DNA of 64,000 bases, taken from NCBI GenBank assembly GCA_900768185.1, contig CAAGCB010000009.1, positions 81,198 to 145,197 on the forward strand, written 5' to 3'. The position numbers and the translations under genes are program-made. The notes below the pieces were generated by a model. That model was given only the letters and a program-made list of their open reading frames with translations. It searched no databases and was not told the DNA's origin. Origin of the DNA: Alphaproteobacteria bacterium (GTDB lineage Bacteria; Pseudomonadota; Alphaproteobacteria; CAAGCB01; CAG-977). Each line of letters starts with the position of its first letter. Positions within the stretch are counted from its first letter, which is position 1. This document shows, piece after piece, positions 1 to 7,410 of this stretch.

Positions 1-1
1 G

Positions 2-184
2 CTGGAAAACGTCGCGCAGTTCTGCCGCCGGTATCCGCACATGACGTTTCAGCGCGCCGTGCGTTCCGTTCCCGCCGTCACGCAAACGATTCAAACGCTG
101 CAGGATCAGGAATTCGACCGTTGCAGAAATTATATCGAACAAACCAAGCCGACAATCTGTTCGTCCTATTCGACCGCCCGATGA
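2..184 (+). CDS. C-terminal end of an unidentified protein (truncated by window edge)
   Basis: An open frame enters from the left edge and ends at a TGA at 182-184, giving 60 residues. The codon style matches the genes that follow. The tail contains two cysteines within a QEFDRCRNYIEQ...PTICSSY context and no recognisable domain. I cannot name it. About 80 bases separate it from uvrA, so it may be transcribed separately. Confidence 0.5.
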   Translation: MENVAQFCRRYPHMTFQRAVRSVPAVTQTIQTLQDQEFDRCRNYIEQTKPTICSSYSTAR

Positions 185-262
185 CGACTGAAGGCTTTCC
201 TCTTTAAATTTATTCAAAACAGTCTTATATCATAATTGTTTTTTCGACTGAAAGGGCAAGAT

Positions 263-3034
263 ATGGATTATATCAAGATTCGCGGCGCGCGGGAACACAA
301 CCTGAAAAACGTCGATTTGGACATTCCGAAAAACAAGCTGGTCGTCGTGACGGGGCTGTCGGGATCGGGAAAGTCGTCGCTGGCGTTCGACACGCTGTAC
401 GCCGAAGGACAGCGCCGCTATGTCGAAAGCCTGTCCGTGTACGCGCGTCAATTCGTCGATTTGATGAAAAAGCCCGATGTCGATTTGATCGAAGGGTTGT
501 CCCCCGCGATTTCGATCGAACAGAAAACAACGTCGCACAACCCGCGTTCCATCGTCGGCACGGTGACGGAGATTTACGATTACATGCGTTTGCTGTGGGC
601 GCGCGTCGGCGTGCCTTATTCGCCCGCGACCGGACTGCCGATCGAAAGCCAAACCGTTTCCCAGATGGTTGACAAGGTTACGGCGATGCCGCAGGGGACA
701 AAGCTTTTGTTGCTTTCTCCCGTCGTGCGCGGACGCAAAGGCGAATATAAAAAGGAAATCGGCGAATACCGTAAAAAAGGGTTTCAGCGGCTGAAAATAG
801 ACGGAACCGTGTACGGTATCGACGACGTTCCCGATTTGAACAAAACGTTGAAACACGATATCGCCGTTGTCGTTGACCGTCTTGTCGTCAAAGACGGCAT
901 AGAATCCCGATTGGCGGAATCGTTCGAAACGGCATTGGGGCTGTCCGACGGCTTGGCAATCGCGGAAAATGCGGAAACGGGCGAAGAAACGATGTTTTCG
1001 TCGCGCTATTCCTGTCCCGTGTCGGGCTTTACGATCGACGAAATCGAACCGCGTCTGTTTTCGTTCAACAATCCGCACGGATTCTGTCCCGAATGCGAAG
1101 GGCTGGGCGTGAAGTTGTACATCGATCCCGAACTGGTCGTTCCCGATAAAACGAAAACGCTGGACGGCGGAGCGATCGCACCGTGGACGGGGGCGAACGG
1201 CGAAATCTATCCGTGGCACCGCGAAGCCCTGTACGGACTCGGTCGCCGTTTCAATCTGAATCTGTCCGAACGCTGGTGCGATTTATCCGAAGAAACGCAA
1301 CGGGCGATTCTGTACGGCACGCCGACGTTTGAAGGCGTCATTCCGAATTTGAACCGCCGCTTTCTGGAAACCGATTCGGAATATATGCGCGAAGAAATCC
1401 AGAAATTCCAAAACAACATCGTGTGCGAACACTGCCTCGGCAAACGTTTGCGTCCCGAAGCCCTCGCGGTCAAAATCGACGGCAAAGACATCGCCGACGT
1501 GACGAACATGTCGATCGCCGAAGCGCGCGAATGGTTCGGCGGCGTGATGGAACGGCTGAAACCGCAAAACCGTGAAATCGCCGGTCGCATTTTGCGGGAA
1601 ACGAACGAACGGCTGGATTTTTTAATCAATGTCGGACTGGGGTATTTGTCTTTGGGACGTCCGTCGGGGACTTTGTCGGGCGGGGAAAGCCAGCGTATCC
1701 GTCTGGCGTCGCAAATCGGATCGGGACTGACGGGCGTTTTGTATGTGTTGGACGAACCGTCGATCGGTTTGCATCAGCGCGATAACGATCGGTTGCTGGC
1801 GACGTTGTTCCGTCTGCGCGATCTGGGCAACACCGTCATCGTCGTCGAACACGACGAAGACGCCATGCGCGCCGCCGACATGCTGATCGACATGGGACCG
1901 GGGGCGGGGGCTTTGGGCGGCAGCGTGATTGCCGCGGGAACGCCGCAAGAGGTCGCCGACAACCTGAACAGTCTGACGGGACGTTATCTGTCGGGGACAA
2001 AGCGAATCCTTGTGCCGGAAACGCGCCGCGCGGGAAACGGAAAATTTTTAAAGGTTGTCGGGGCGCGGGTGCACAACCTGAAAAACATTGACGTGAAATT
2101 CCCTTTGGGGACGTTCACTTGCGTTACGGGCGTTTCGGGCGGCGGCAAGTCTTCGCTGGTCATCGAAACGCTGTATAAAGGACTGGCGAAAGCGTTGAAC
2201 GGCACGCGTCTGAGCGTCGGCGACCACGATCGCATCGAAGGATTGGAAAACATCGATAAAGTGATCGATATCGACCAATCGCCGATCGGGCGCACGCCGC
2301 GCAGCAACCCCGCGACTTACACGGGCGTGTTTTCGCAGATTCGCGAATGGTTTGCCGGATTGCCCGAAGCCAAATTGCGCGGGTACAAGGCGGGACGTTT
2401 TTCCTTTAACGTCAAGGGCGGGCGGTGCGAAGCCTGTCAGGGCGACGGTGTGTTGCGCATCGAAATGCACTTTTTGCCCGATATGTACGTCCGATGCGAC
2501 GAATGCAAAGGCACGCGCTACAACCGAGAAACGCTGGAGGTCAAATACAAGGGCAAATCCATCGCCGACGTTTTGGATATGACGGTGGACGAGGCGGTCG
2601 CGTTTTTCGACGCCGTTCCGTCGATTAAAAACAAACTGGCGTTGTTGCAGCGCGTGGGGCTGGGATACATTAAACTGGGGCAGTCGGCGACGACCCTTTC
2701 GGGCGGCGAGGCGCAACGCATCAAATTATCCAAAGAACTGTCCAAAAAGGCGACGGGGCGCACGGTCTACATTCTGGACGAACCGACGACGGGACTGCAT
2801 TTCGAGGATATCGCCAAATTGCTGGACGTACTGCATCGGTTGGTGGATCAGGGAAACACGGTCGTCGTTATCGAACATAATTTAGAGGTCATCAAAACGG
2901 CGGATCGGATTATCGACATGGGACCCGAGGGCGGCAACGACGGCGGAACGGTCGTCGTCGAAGGAACGCCGGAGCAGGTCGCGCGATGCGAATGCAGCTA
3001 TACGGGCAAGTATTTGAAAAAATACCTGAAATAG
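263..3034 (+). CDS. uvrA: UvrABC excision nuclease subunit A
   Basis: This is the DNA damage-recognition ATPase of nucleotide excision repair, which loads UvrB in the cytoplasm. The protein is 923 residues, close to the family norm. Visible are the N-terminal Walker A GLSGSGKSS (residues 31-39), the ABC signatures LSGGESQRI and LSGGEAQRI, and the Walker B stretches LYVLDEPS and VYILDEPT. A second Walker A (GVSGGGKSS) and the CEACQGDG...CDECKG zinc module lie in the C-terminal half. The first zinc knuckle reads CPVS, so its second cysteine is missing, as is common in alphaproteobacterial UvrA. The ATG at 263 was chosen because homologues begin at MDYIKIRGAREHNLKNV; the frame is open nine codons further upstream. 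No clear SOS box was found. Confidence 0.97.
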   Translation: MDYIKIRGAREHNLKNVDLDIPKNKLVVVTGLSGSGKSSLAFDTLYAEGQRRYVESLSVYARQFVDLMKKPDVDLIEGLSPAISIEQKTTSHNPRSIVGTVTEIYDYMRLLWARVGVPYSPATGLPIESQTVSQMVDKVTAMPQGTKLLLLSPVVRGRKGEYKKEIGEYRKKGFQRLKIDGTVYGIDDVPDLNKTLKHDIAVVVDRLVVKDGIESRLAESFETALGLSDGLAIAENAETGEETMFSSRYSCPVSGFTIDEIEPRLFSFNNPHGFCPECEGLGVKLYIDPELVVPDKTKTLDGGAIAPWTGANGEIYPWHREALYGLGRRFNLNLSERWCDLSEETQRAILYGTPTFEGVIPNLNRRFLETDSEYMREEIQKFQNNIVCEHCLGKRLRPEALAVKIDGKDIADVTNMSIAEAREWFGGVMERLKPQNREIAGRILRETNERLDFLINVGLGYLSLGRPSGTLSGGESQRIRLASQIGSGLTGVLYVLDEPSIGLHQRDNDRLLATLFRLRDLGNTVIVVEHDEDAMRAADMLIDMGPGAGALGGSVIAAGTPQEVADNLNSLTGRYLSGTKRILVPETRRAGNGKFLKVVGARVHNLKNIDVKFPLGTFTCVTGVSGGGKSSLVIETLYKGLAKALNGTRLSVGDHDRIEGLENIDKVIDIDQSPIGRTPRSNPATYTGVFSQIREWFAGLPEAKLRGYKAGRFSFNVKGGRCEACQGDGVLRIEMHFLPDMYVRCDECKGTRYNRETLEVKYKGKSIADVLDMTVDEAVAFFDAVPSIKNKLALLQRVGLGYIKLGQSATTLSGGEAQRIKLSKELSKKATGRTVYILDEPTTGLHFEDIAKLLDVLHRLVDQGNTVVVIEHNLEVIKTADRIIDMGPEGGNDGGTVVVEGTPEQVARCECSYTGKYLKKYLK

Positions 3035-3053
3035 CGGAAACAACCATAAAAAT

Positions 3054-3088
3054 ATCCCCCCGTTTCTTTGCCGGACGGGGGGATTTTT
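3054..3088 (+). terminator. Bidirectional intrinsic terminator after uvrA
   Basis: A perfect 10-bp stem, ATCCCCCCGT (3054-3063) against ACGGGGGGAT (3075-3084), with an 11-nt loop is followed by a T run. A-rich sequence on the other side lets it also serve the convergent lipoprotein gene. Confidence 0.85.
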
Positions 3089-3098
3089 CCAGCGGACG

Positions 3099-3686
3099 TT
3101 ATTTTACGTTCAGCGCGTGAATCAGAGCGGACGGATAGTCGCAGTTTAAAATCACCGGAATCAAAGCCGCCGACGTCATTCCCGTCATTTTCACCAGTGT
3201 GTCCAGTGATTGACCGCCGCCGTTCGCTGCGTCGAAAGACAGAGAATCAAAATTTTTCGACACAAACATTTTCAGTTTGTTTTCGGGCAGGCTTTCTTCG
3301 CCTTTTTTAACCATGTCGATAAAAAACTGATTCGGCGCGTACGACCAAATCGTTTCATTTGACGCATCGGTCAAAAAACCGGTCGTTCCCGTAATCAATA
3401 AAACGGCAAACACGCCGTCCAGCACGGCGCCCATGCCGATTTGCGAATTTAACATTATACTTTGGTCTATATAACCTTCTTTACGCGCCATCAGCAAAAC
3501 GGGCGAATTTGTGCGTTTCAGCCGGATAGTCGCGGGCGTTGTTCCCAGCAGCTTTCCGTTGAGCAGGATTTCGACGCCGATCGGATCGCTGTCGACCAGA
3601 ATGGTTTGTTGCCGACCGCAAAACAACGTGCCGCATGCGGAAGTCGCAAAAACGGTCAAAAATAAAAAAACACGAAAAAGTTTCAT
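3099..3686 (-). CDS. PEGA-domain lipoprotein
   Basis: This 195-residue protein has a lipoprotein-type signal (MKLFRVFLFLTVFATSAC) with the likely lipidated cysteine at residue 18, so it should be anchored to a membrane facing the periplasm. Residues about 28-72 fit a PEGA domain: ILVDSDPIGVEILLNGKLLG, then TTPATIRL and ARKEGY. PEGA domains occur in surface and periplasmic proteins and have no catalytic role. A hydrophobic stretch near residues 85-105 could insert in a membrane. The remainder is unrecognised. No strong ribosome site precedes the ATG. It is convergent with uvrA and probably monocistronic. Confidence 0.75.
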   Translation of the reverse strand: MKLFRVFLFLTVFATSACGTLFCGRQQTILVDSDPIGVEILLNGKLLGTTPATIRLKRTNSPVLLMARKEGYIDQSIMLNSQIGMGAVLDGVFAVLLITGTTGFLTDASNETIWSYAPNQFFIDMVKKGEESLPENKLKMFVSKNFDSLSFDAANGGGQSLDTLVKMTGMTSAALIPVILNCDYPSALIHALNVK

Positions 3687-3770
3687 CGGTTGAACGTTCC
3701 ACTTTAAACGATAATTGAAACAATAGTAAAAAAACGATTCTTTGCAAAAGGGCGTAAATTCGCGGACGGT

Positions 3771-4538
3771 TCAAAACCAATCTTTGATTGCGTTCAATTC
3801 CGTTTCGCTGTCGTAGGGTGTGTTGACAATGACTATTCCGCTGCCTTTCATACCCTCTTTGACGTTTTTGAAAAGGATTTCGCCGTTGTAAAATTTCGGT
3901 AAATCCGCGGATTTCAAAAGGTTCAGCATCGGAACGTGCAAATTGTCGTTTAAAACGGGATACCACAGAAACAAAGTGCCTTCCGCCCATTTTTTATGAA
4001 CTTTCAGCAAAAAACGAGCGGCTTTTTCGTATTCCGTCTTCACTTCGAAACTGGGGTCGACAACCATGACGCCGCGGCGGGGCGTCGGCGGACAAAGAGC
4101 CAAACCGCCTTCGTACCCGTCCCTGTGGTGCAGGTGCGTGTTCGGATAGCGCATGAAACGGTGCAATTCCTGATATTCCCGCGGGTGCAGTTCCATTAAA
4201 TGCAACGTGTCCGTCGGGCGCAACAACGCTTCGGCGATAAAGGGCGATCCCGCGTACAGGTTTTTGCCGACTTCGGATTCCAACCGTTTTTCCAACATGA
4301 AATACGGGTGGCTTTGCACTTTTTCCGATCGCGCCATTTTCAAAAAACCGCGCGCCGCTTCGCCCGTTTTGGCGGCTTCTTCGCCCGACAGGTCGTAAAT
4401 GCCGCGACCCGCGTGCGTTTCCAAATAAGTCAGCGGCTTGTCCTTTTGCGTTAAATGACGCAGAACGACGCACAAGGACGCGTGTTTGTGAACGTCCGCC
4501 AAATTGCCCGCGTGATAAATATGTTGGTATGAAAGCAT
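3771..4538 (-). CDS. rlmJ: 23S rRNA (adenine-2030-N6)-methyltransferase RlmJ
   Basis: RlmJ methylates A2030 of 23S rRNA using S-adenosylmethionine. The start MLSYQHIYHAGNLADVHKH matches the very conserved family N-terminus and is preceded by AAAGGCGG, so I set the start here, although the frame stays open 39 codons upstream inside the neighbouring gene. The SAM-binding region ETHAGRGIYDL follows. Motif IV reads VVDPSFE, where the enzyme normally has DPPY; the catalytic Asp is kept but the second Pro is Ser. Length is 255 residues against about 280 in E. coli. It is the last gene of the greA-mlaD-mlaD-DUF2155-rlmJ operon. Confidence 0.92.
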   Translation of the reverse strand: MLSYQHIYHAGNLADVHKHASLCVVLRHLTQKDKPLTYLETHAGRGIYDLSGEEAAKTGEAARGFLKMARSEKVQSHPYFMLEKRLESEVGKNLYAGSPFIAEALLRPTDTLHLMELHPREYQELHRFMRYPNTHLHHRDGYEGGLALCPPTPRRGVMVVDPSFEVKTEYEKAARFLLKVHKKWAEGTLFLWYPVLNDNLHVPMLNLLKSADLPKFYNGEILFKNVKEGMKGSGIVIVNTPYDSETELNAIKDWF

Positions 4539-4551
4539 GTCGCCGCCTTTT

Positions 4552-5352
4552 TCAGTCTTCCGCGGCGTCCGTGTCGTCGGGGACGGAAAATTCGGGGTCG
4601 ATTTCGTCGTCCGATGTTCCTTTTTCCGCGGTCGGCGCGTCAATCGGCGCGTCATCGGCTGATTCCGAAATCGGAATCAGCTTAAATTCCTGCTGTTCGG
4701 CGGGAATTTGCGCGCCGTCGGACGCGTCGCCGCCGTCAATCAAAGGCGGATTGGGTTGTTCGATCCGGATAACGGTCGTTTCCGTCGCGTCGACGTTTTC
4801 GGTCTGTTCGGTTGTTTCTTCCGCTTTTGTCCGATCTTCCGGATCGACGGGTTTTTCATCTGCCGCGTCGGGCAGATCCGTGACGGTCTGCTTGTCTTCG
4901 TCCCACATGATTTTCAGTTTGGGCGCGACGGGTTTCAATTCGATCGGGTTTTCCAAAACCAAAGGTTCCGGAACGGGCGGCGGCGTCGGTTCGCCGGCGC
5001 ATTTCACGACCCAAACGTCATACACGGGGTGTTCCATCGCCGACAAAGCGGGCGAAGACGAAAACATCCAGCCCGAAAACAGTTTCAGCTGACCTTCTTC
5101 TTTGCGTTCGACGACTTCCAGAAAAGCGGCGTTTTCGGGCGTTTCTTCGGGCGGGTGGGCGTAGCAGACGCGCGGATAGACGTCCAACGCGCCGAACGTC
5201 GATTTTTCGCCGACGTTCACCGTCATGGTGCTCAGCCGTCCGGTGATTTTATCCAGTCCGTGCAAAACGACCTGCCCGTAGGAAATGTCTTCCGCGTGCA
5301 GGGGAAAGGAAAGCAGGCTTGACAGCCCGAAAGTCAAAAAAAGCAGTTTCAT
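4552..5352 (-). CDS. DUF2155 secreted protein with acidic C-terminal tail
   Basis: The 266-residue product has a signal peptide (cleavage near LHA-ED, residue 20) and a DUF2155 core at about residues 30-123, recognised from VLHGLDKITGR, the CYAHPPEETPE stretch and LFSGWMFSSSPALSA...HPVYDVWVVKC. DUF2155 proteins are alphaproteobacterial, presumed periplasmic and of unknown function. They are often encoded beside mlaD genes, as here. After the domain come about 140 residues rich in Pro, Glu, Asp and Thr, without evident fold, which is unusually long for the family. It starts 4 nt after the upstream mlaD stop and is probably translated as part of the operon. Confidence 0.88.
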   Translation of the reverse strand: MKLLFLTFGLSSLLSFPLHAEDISYGQVVLHGLDKITGRLSTMTVNVGEKSTFGALDVYPRVCYAHPPEETPENAAFLEVVERKEEGQLKLFSGWMFSSSPALSAMEHPVYDVWVVKCAGEPTPPPVPEPLVLENPIELKPVAPKLKIMWDEDKQTVTDLPDAADEKPVDPEDRTKAEETTEQTENVDATETTVIRIEQPNPPLIDGGDASDGAQIPAEQQEFKLIPISESADDAPIDAPTAEKGTSDDEIDPEFSVPDDTDAAED

Positions 5353-5356
5353 GGAT

Positions 5357-5806
5357 TTAATTTTCTTTTCCCGTGGCTAAAAAGATGATGTCGCCGACGG
5401 CGTCTTCCAGCGATCGGAAGTCTTTGGTTTTCGCAATCGTCCCCCCCGCCGTCAGGTGTTCGCCGGATTTTCCGGGAATCAGGCGCACAAACGTGCCGCC
5501 CATCAATCCGTCGGTCGTGATTTCCGCCGTCGTGTCGACGGGCAGTTTGACGTCTTCGCGCACGCTGAGCGTGACTTTGGCGGTGTAATCGTCCGTCAGA
5601 TCCAGCCCGACGACGGATCCGACCTTGATGCCGCTGATGCGAATGTCGTTGCCGCTTTCCAGTCCGCCCGAACGCGAAAAGACCGCGGTGATTTCATAGC
5701 CGCGCATCGGACGCGCGTCGATTTTGTCCGCCGCGAAATGCGCGAAATACAGCGCGACGGCGATGACGATGACGCCCAAAACCGTTTCAATCGGGCTTTT
5801 TTTCAT
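5357..5806 (-). CDS. MlaD-family (MCE domain) protein, second copy
   Basis: This 149-residue protein has an N-terminal membrane anchor (residues about 7-25) and one MCE domain: YEITAVFSRSGGLESGNDIR, ISGIKVGSV, and GLMGGTFVRLIPG. MlaD forms the periplasmic substrate-binding ring of the Mla phospholipid transporter, attached to the inner membrane. It lies 4 nt downstream of a similar but clearly different MCE gene. The permease and ATPase partners MlaE and MlaF are not in this window. I therefore name the family but not the exact subunit role. Confidence 0.9.
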   Translation of the reverse strand: MKKSPIETVLGVIVIAVALYFAHFAADKIDARPMRGYEITAVFSRSGGLESGNDIRISGIKVGSVVGLDLTDDYTAKVTLSVREDVKLPVDTTAEITTDGLMGGTFVRLIPGKSGEHLTAGGTIAKTKDFRSLEDAVGDIIFLATGKEN

Positions 5807-5810
5807 GGTT

Positions 5811-6281
5811 TTACCTCTTTTCTTTGTTGGCGGGGGCGCGATCGGCTTTTGCCATGTCGATGACCTTGTCCAGCAGTCCCATCAGGTCGGGCGAATCCTG
5901 CGTAAATTCAATGAAAGCACCGTCTTCCAGCATGTCTTCGGAACCGCCGGGGGTTAATTCGATGTATTTAGCCCCGATCAGGCTTGTCGACTGAACCGCC
6001 GCGCCGCTGTCGTCGGGCAGACGGATCGATTCGGGCAGGGACAGCGTCGCGATTACGCCGTAATAATCGTCCAAACGCAACGATTCGACGCGTCCGACCT
6101 TTATTCCCGCCAGCCGCACGTCGTTTCCGGCGATCAGCCCGTCGGTTTGATTGAAACGCGCCGTCAGCGTGTAGGTGTCGGACGCCTTGCCCTTTCCGAA
6201 CGCCGCGACGGCGCAAAAGACGCCCGCCGCCGCCAAAAAAGCGACAATTCCGGCAAACAGCTCTTTGTTTTCGGCTTTCAT
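5811..6281 (-). CDS. MlaD-family (MCE domain) protein, first copy
   Basis: The 156-residue product has an anchor segment (residues about 8-28) and one MCE domain with FNQTDGLIAGNDVRLAGIKV and the TSLIGAKYIELTPGG strand. It shares domain layout with the gene directly downstream but differs at many positions, so the pair is an old tandem duplication or two dedicated subunits. It begins 3 nt after the greA stop. Its C-terminal helix after the domain (DLMGLLDKVIDMA) is typical of the coil that stacks MlaD subunits. Confidence 0.9.
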   Translation of the reverse strand: MKAENKELFAGIVAFLAAAGVFCAVAAFGKGKASDTYTLTARFNQTDGLIAGNDVRLAGIKVGRVESLRLDDYYGVIATLSLPESIRLPDDSGAAVQSTSLIGAKYIELTPGGSEDMLEDGAFIEFTQDSPDLMGLLDKVIDMAKADRAPANKEKR

Positions 6282-6284
6282 CGG

Positions 6285-6746
6285 TTAAACGTATTTCACT
6301 TCCAGAATTTCATAGGATTTGGACGCGATTTTGATATCGTCGCCTTCGGATTTGCCGATCAACGCGCGCGCCATCGGCGACAGGACGGAAATCAGCCCGT
6401 GATCAAGATCGGCTTCGTACTGACCGACGATCTGATATGTTTTTTCTTCTTCGGTGTCCTCGTTCATCAAAACGACGGTCGCGCCGAAAACGATCGTGTC
6501 GTTTTTCAACAGGGACGTGTCGATGACCTCGGCGCAGGAAACGGCGTATTCCAGTTCCTGAATGCGTCCTTCGATAAAGCTTTGTTTTTCACGGGCGGCA
6601 TGATATTCGGCGTTTTCGGACAAATCGCCGTGTTCGCGCGCTTCGGCGATCGCCGCGATGATCGCGGGGCGTTCCGCGTTTTTCAGGTTGTTCAATTCTT
6701 TTTGCAGGCGTTCGGCGCCGCGTTTCGTCATGGGCATTTTCTGCAT
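6285..6746 (-). CDS. greA: Transcription elongation factor GreA
   Basis: GreA enters the RNA polymerase secondary channel and stimulates cleavage of backtracked RNA. The 153-residue protein starts MQKMPMTKRGAERLQKEL, the family N-terminus, behind a GAAAGGG ribosome site. The coiled-coil finger contains RPAIIAAIAEAREHGDLSEN, including the acidic tip residues of GDLSEN, and the C-terminal FKBP-like domain ends with SPMARALIGKSEGD. The frame is open far upstream, but that extension covers the promoter and is not coding. It heads the operon leading into two mlaD genes. Confidence 0.96.
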   Translation of the reverse strand: MQKMPMTKRGAERLQKELNNLKNAERPAIIAAIAEAREHGDLSENAEYHAAREKQSFIEGRIQELEYAVSCAEVIDTSLLKNDTIVFGATVVLMNEDTEEEKTYQIVGQYEADLDHGLISVLSPMARALIGKSEGDDIKIASKSYEILEVKYV

Positions 6747-6827
6747 TTGCCAATCCCTTTCAAAAATAACAAAAAAACAACCTTTTCGGCGGTTTTCCCG
6801 AAAAAGCCGTTTCACTTTCTGCGTCGT

Positions 6828-6856
6828 ATCATACAGGGCTTGATTTTTTTCTTCAA
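6828..6856 (-). promoter_or_regulatory. Sigma-70 promoter for the greA operon
   Basis: On the minus strand TTGAAG (6856-6851), a 17-bp spacer and TATGAT (6833-6828) lie about 80 nt upstream of the greA start. Both boxes are near consensus and the spacing is ideal. Confidence 0.65.
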
Positions 6857-6876
6857 GCGTTATCAAAAACATCGTC

Positions 6877-6905
6877 TTGCCAAAAGTCGAAAAACGGTGT
6901 TTTAT
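6877..6905 (+). promoter_or_regulatory. Possible promoter for yqeY-dnaG
   Basis: TTGCCA (6877-6882), a 17-bp spacer and TTTTAT (6900-6905) lie 35 nt before the yqeY start. The -35 is good but the -10 is only a partial match, so this is tentative. Confidence 0.4.
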
Positions 6906-6939
6906 GACAAAGAATTTTTTACCTTTTAAGGAGTTTGAA

Positions 6940-7401
6940 ATGTTGCGCGAACAGTTGAAATCCGCCCTGAAAACGGCGATGATCGAAAAAGACACCCACA
7001 AAATATCCACGATCCGCCTGATTCTGGCGGCGGTCAAGGATCGCGACATCGCGTCCCGCGGCACGGGCAAGGACGGTTTGATTTCCAACGACGACATCTT
7101 GCAGCTGCTGCAGTCCATGGTCAAACAGCGCAAGGACAGCATCGCCCTGTACGTCAAGGGCGGACGTCAGGAACTGGCGGACGGCGAACAGGCGGAAATC
7201 GACATTATCCAGTCCTTTATGCCTAAACAGATGGACGAATCCGAAATTCAAACCTGTGTCGAAGACGTGATCAAATCGACCGGCGCTGCGGGATTGAAGG
7301 ATATGGGCAAAGTCATGGCGGTTTTGCGCGAAAAATTCGCGGGGCAGATGGATTTCGGTCAGGCGTCGGTCGTCGTCAAAGCTATTCTGGCGGCGAAGTA
7401 A
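6940..7401 (+). CDS. GatB/YqeY domain protein
   Basis: This 153-residue protein is a stand-alone YqeY domain, related to the tRNA-binding tail of GatB; its cellular role is not settled. Recognisable are MLREQLKSALKTAMIEKD, TIRLILAAVKDRDIA, and the conserved FMPKQM and KDMGKVMAVL stretches. The ATG at 6940 was chosen for its AAGGAG site 6 nt upstream; the frame is open 21 codons earlier. It precedes dnaG by 9 nt, an order seen in many alphaproteobacteria, where it opens the yqeY-dnaG-rpoD cluster. Confidence 0.92.
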   Translation: MLREQLKSALKTAMIEKDTHKISTIRLILAAVKDRDIASRGTGKDGLISNDDILQLLQSMVKQRKDSIALYVKGGRQELADGEQAEIDIIQSFMPKQMDESEIQTCVEDVIKSTGAAGLKDMGKVMAVLREKFAGQMDFGQASVVVKAILAAK

Positions 7402-7410
7402 CGGTTCGAA

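Noticed and set aside
185..262. SOS box or clear promoter upstream of uvrA
   Set aside because: Only weak -10-like sequences are visible and no alphaproteobacterial GTTC/GAAC-type LexA site was found.
1000..1100. Missing second cysteine in the first UvrA zinc knuckle (CPVS)
   Set aside because: The same change is common in alphaproteobacterial UvrA, so it is a lineage trait rather than a defect.
236..1219. Long leftward frame opposite uvrA
   Set aside because: It is a shadow of uvrA codons, with Arg/Phe-rich low-information sequence, no ribosome site and no domain. The same applies to the many antisense frames elsewhere.
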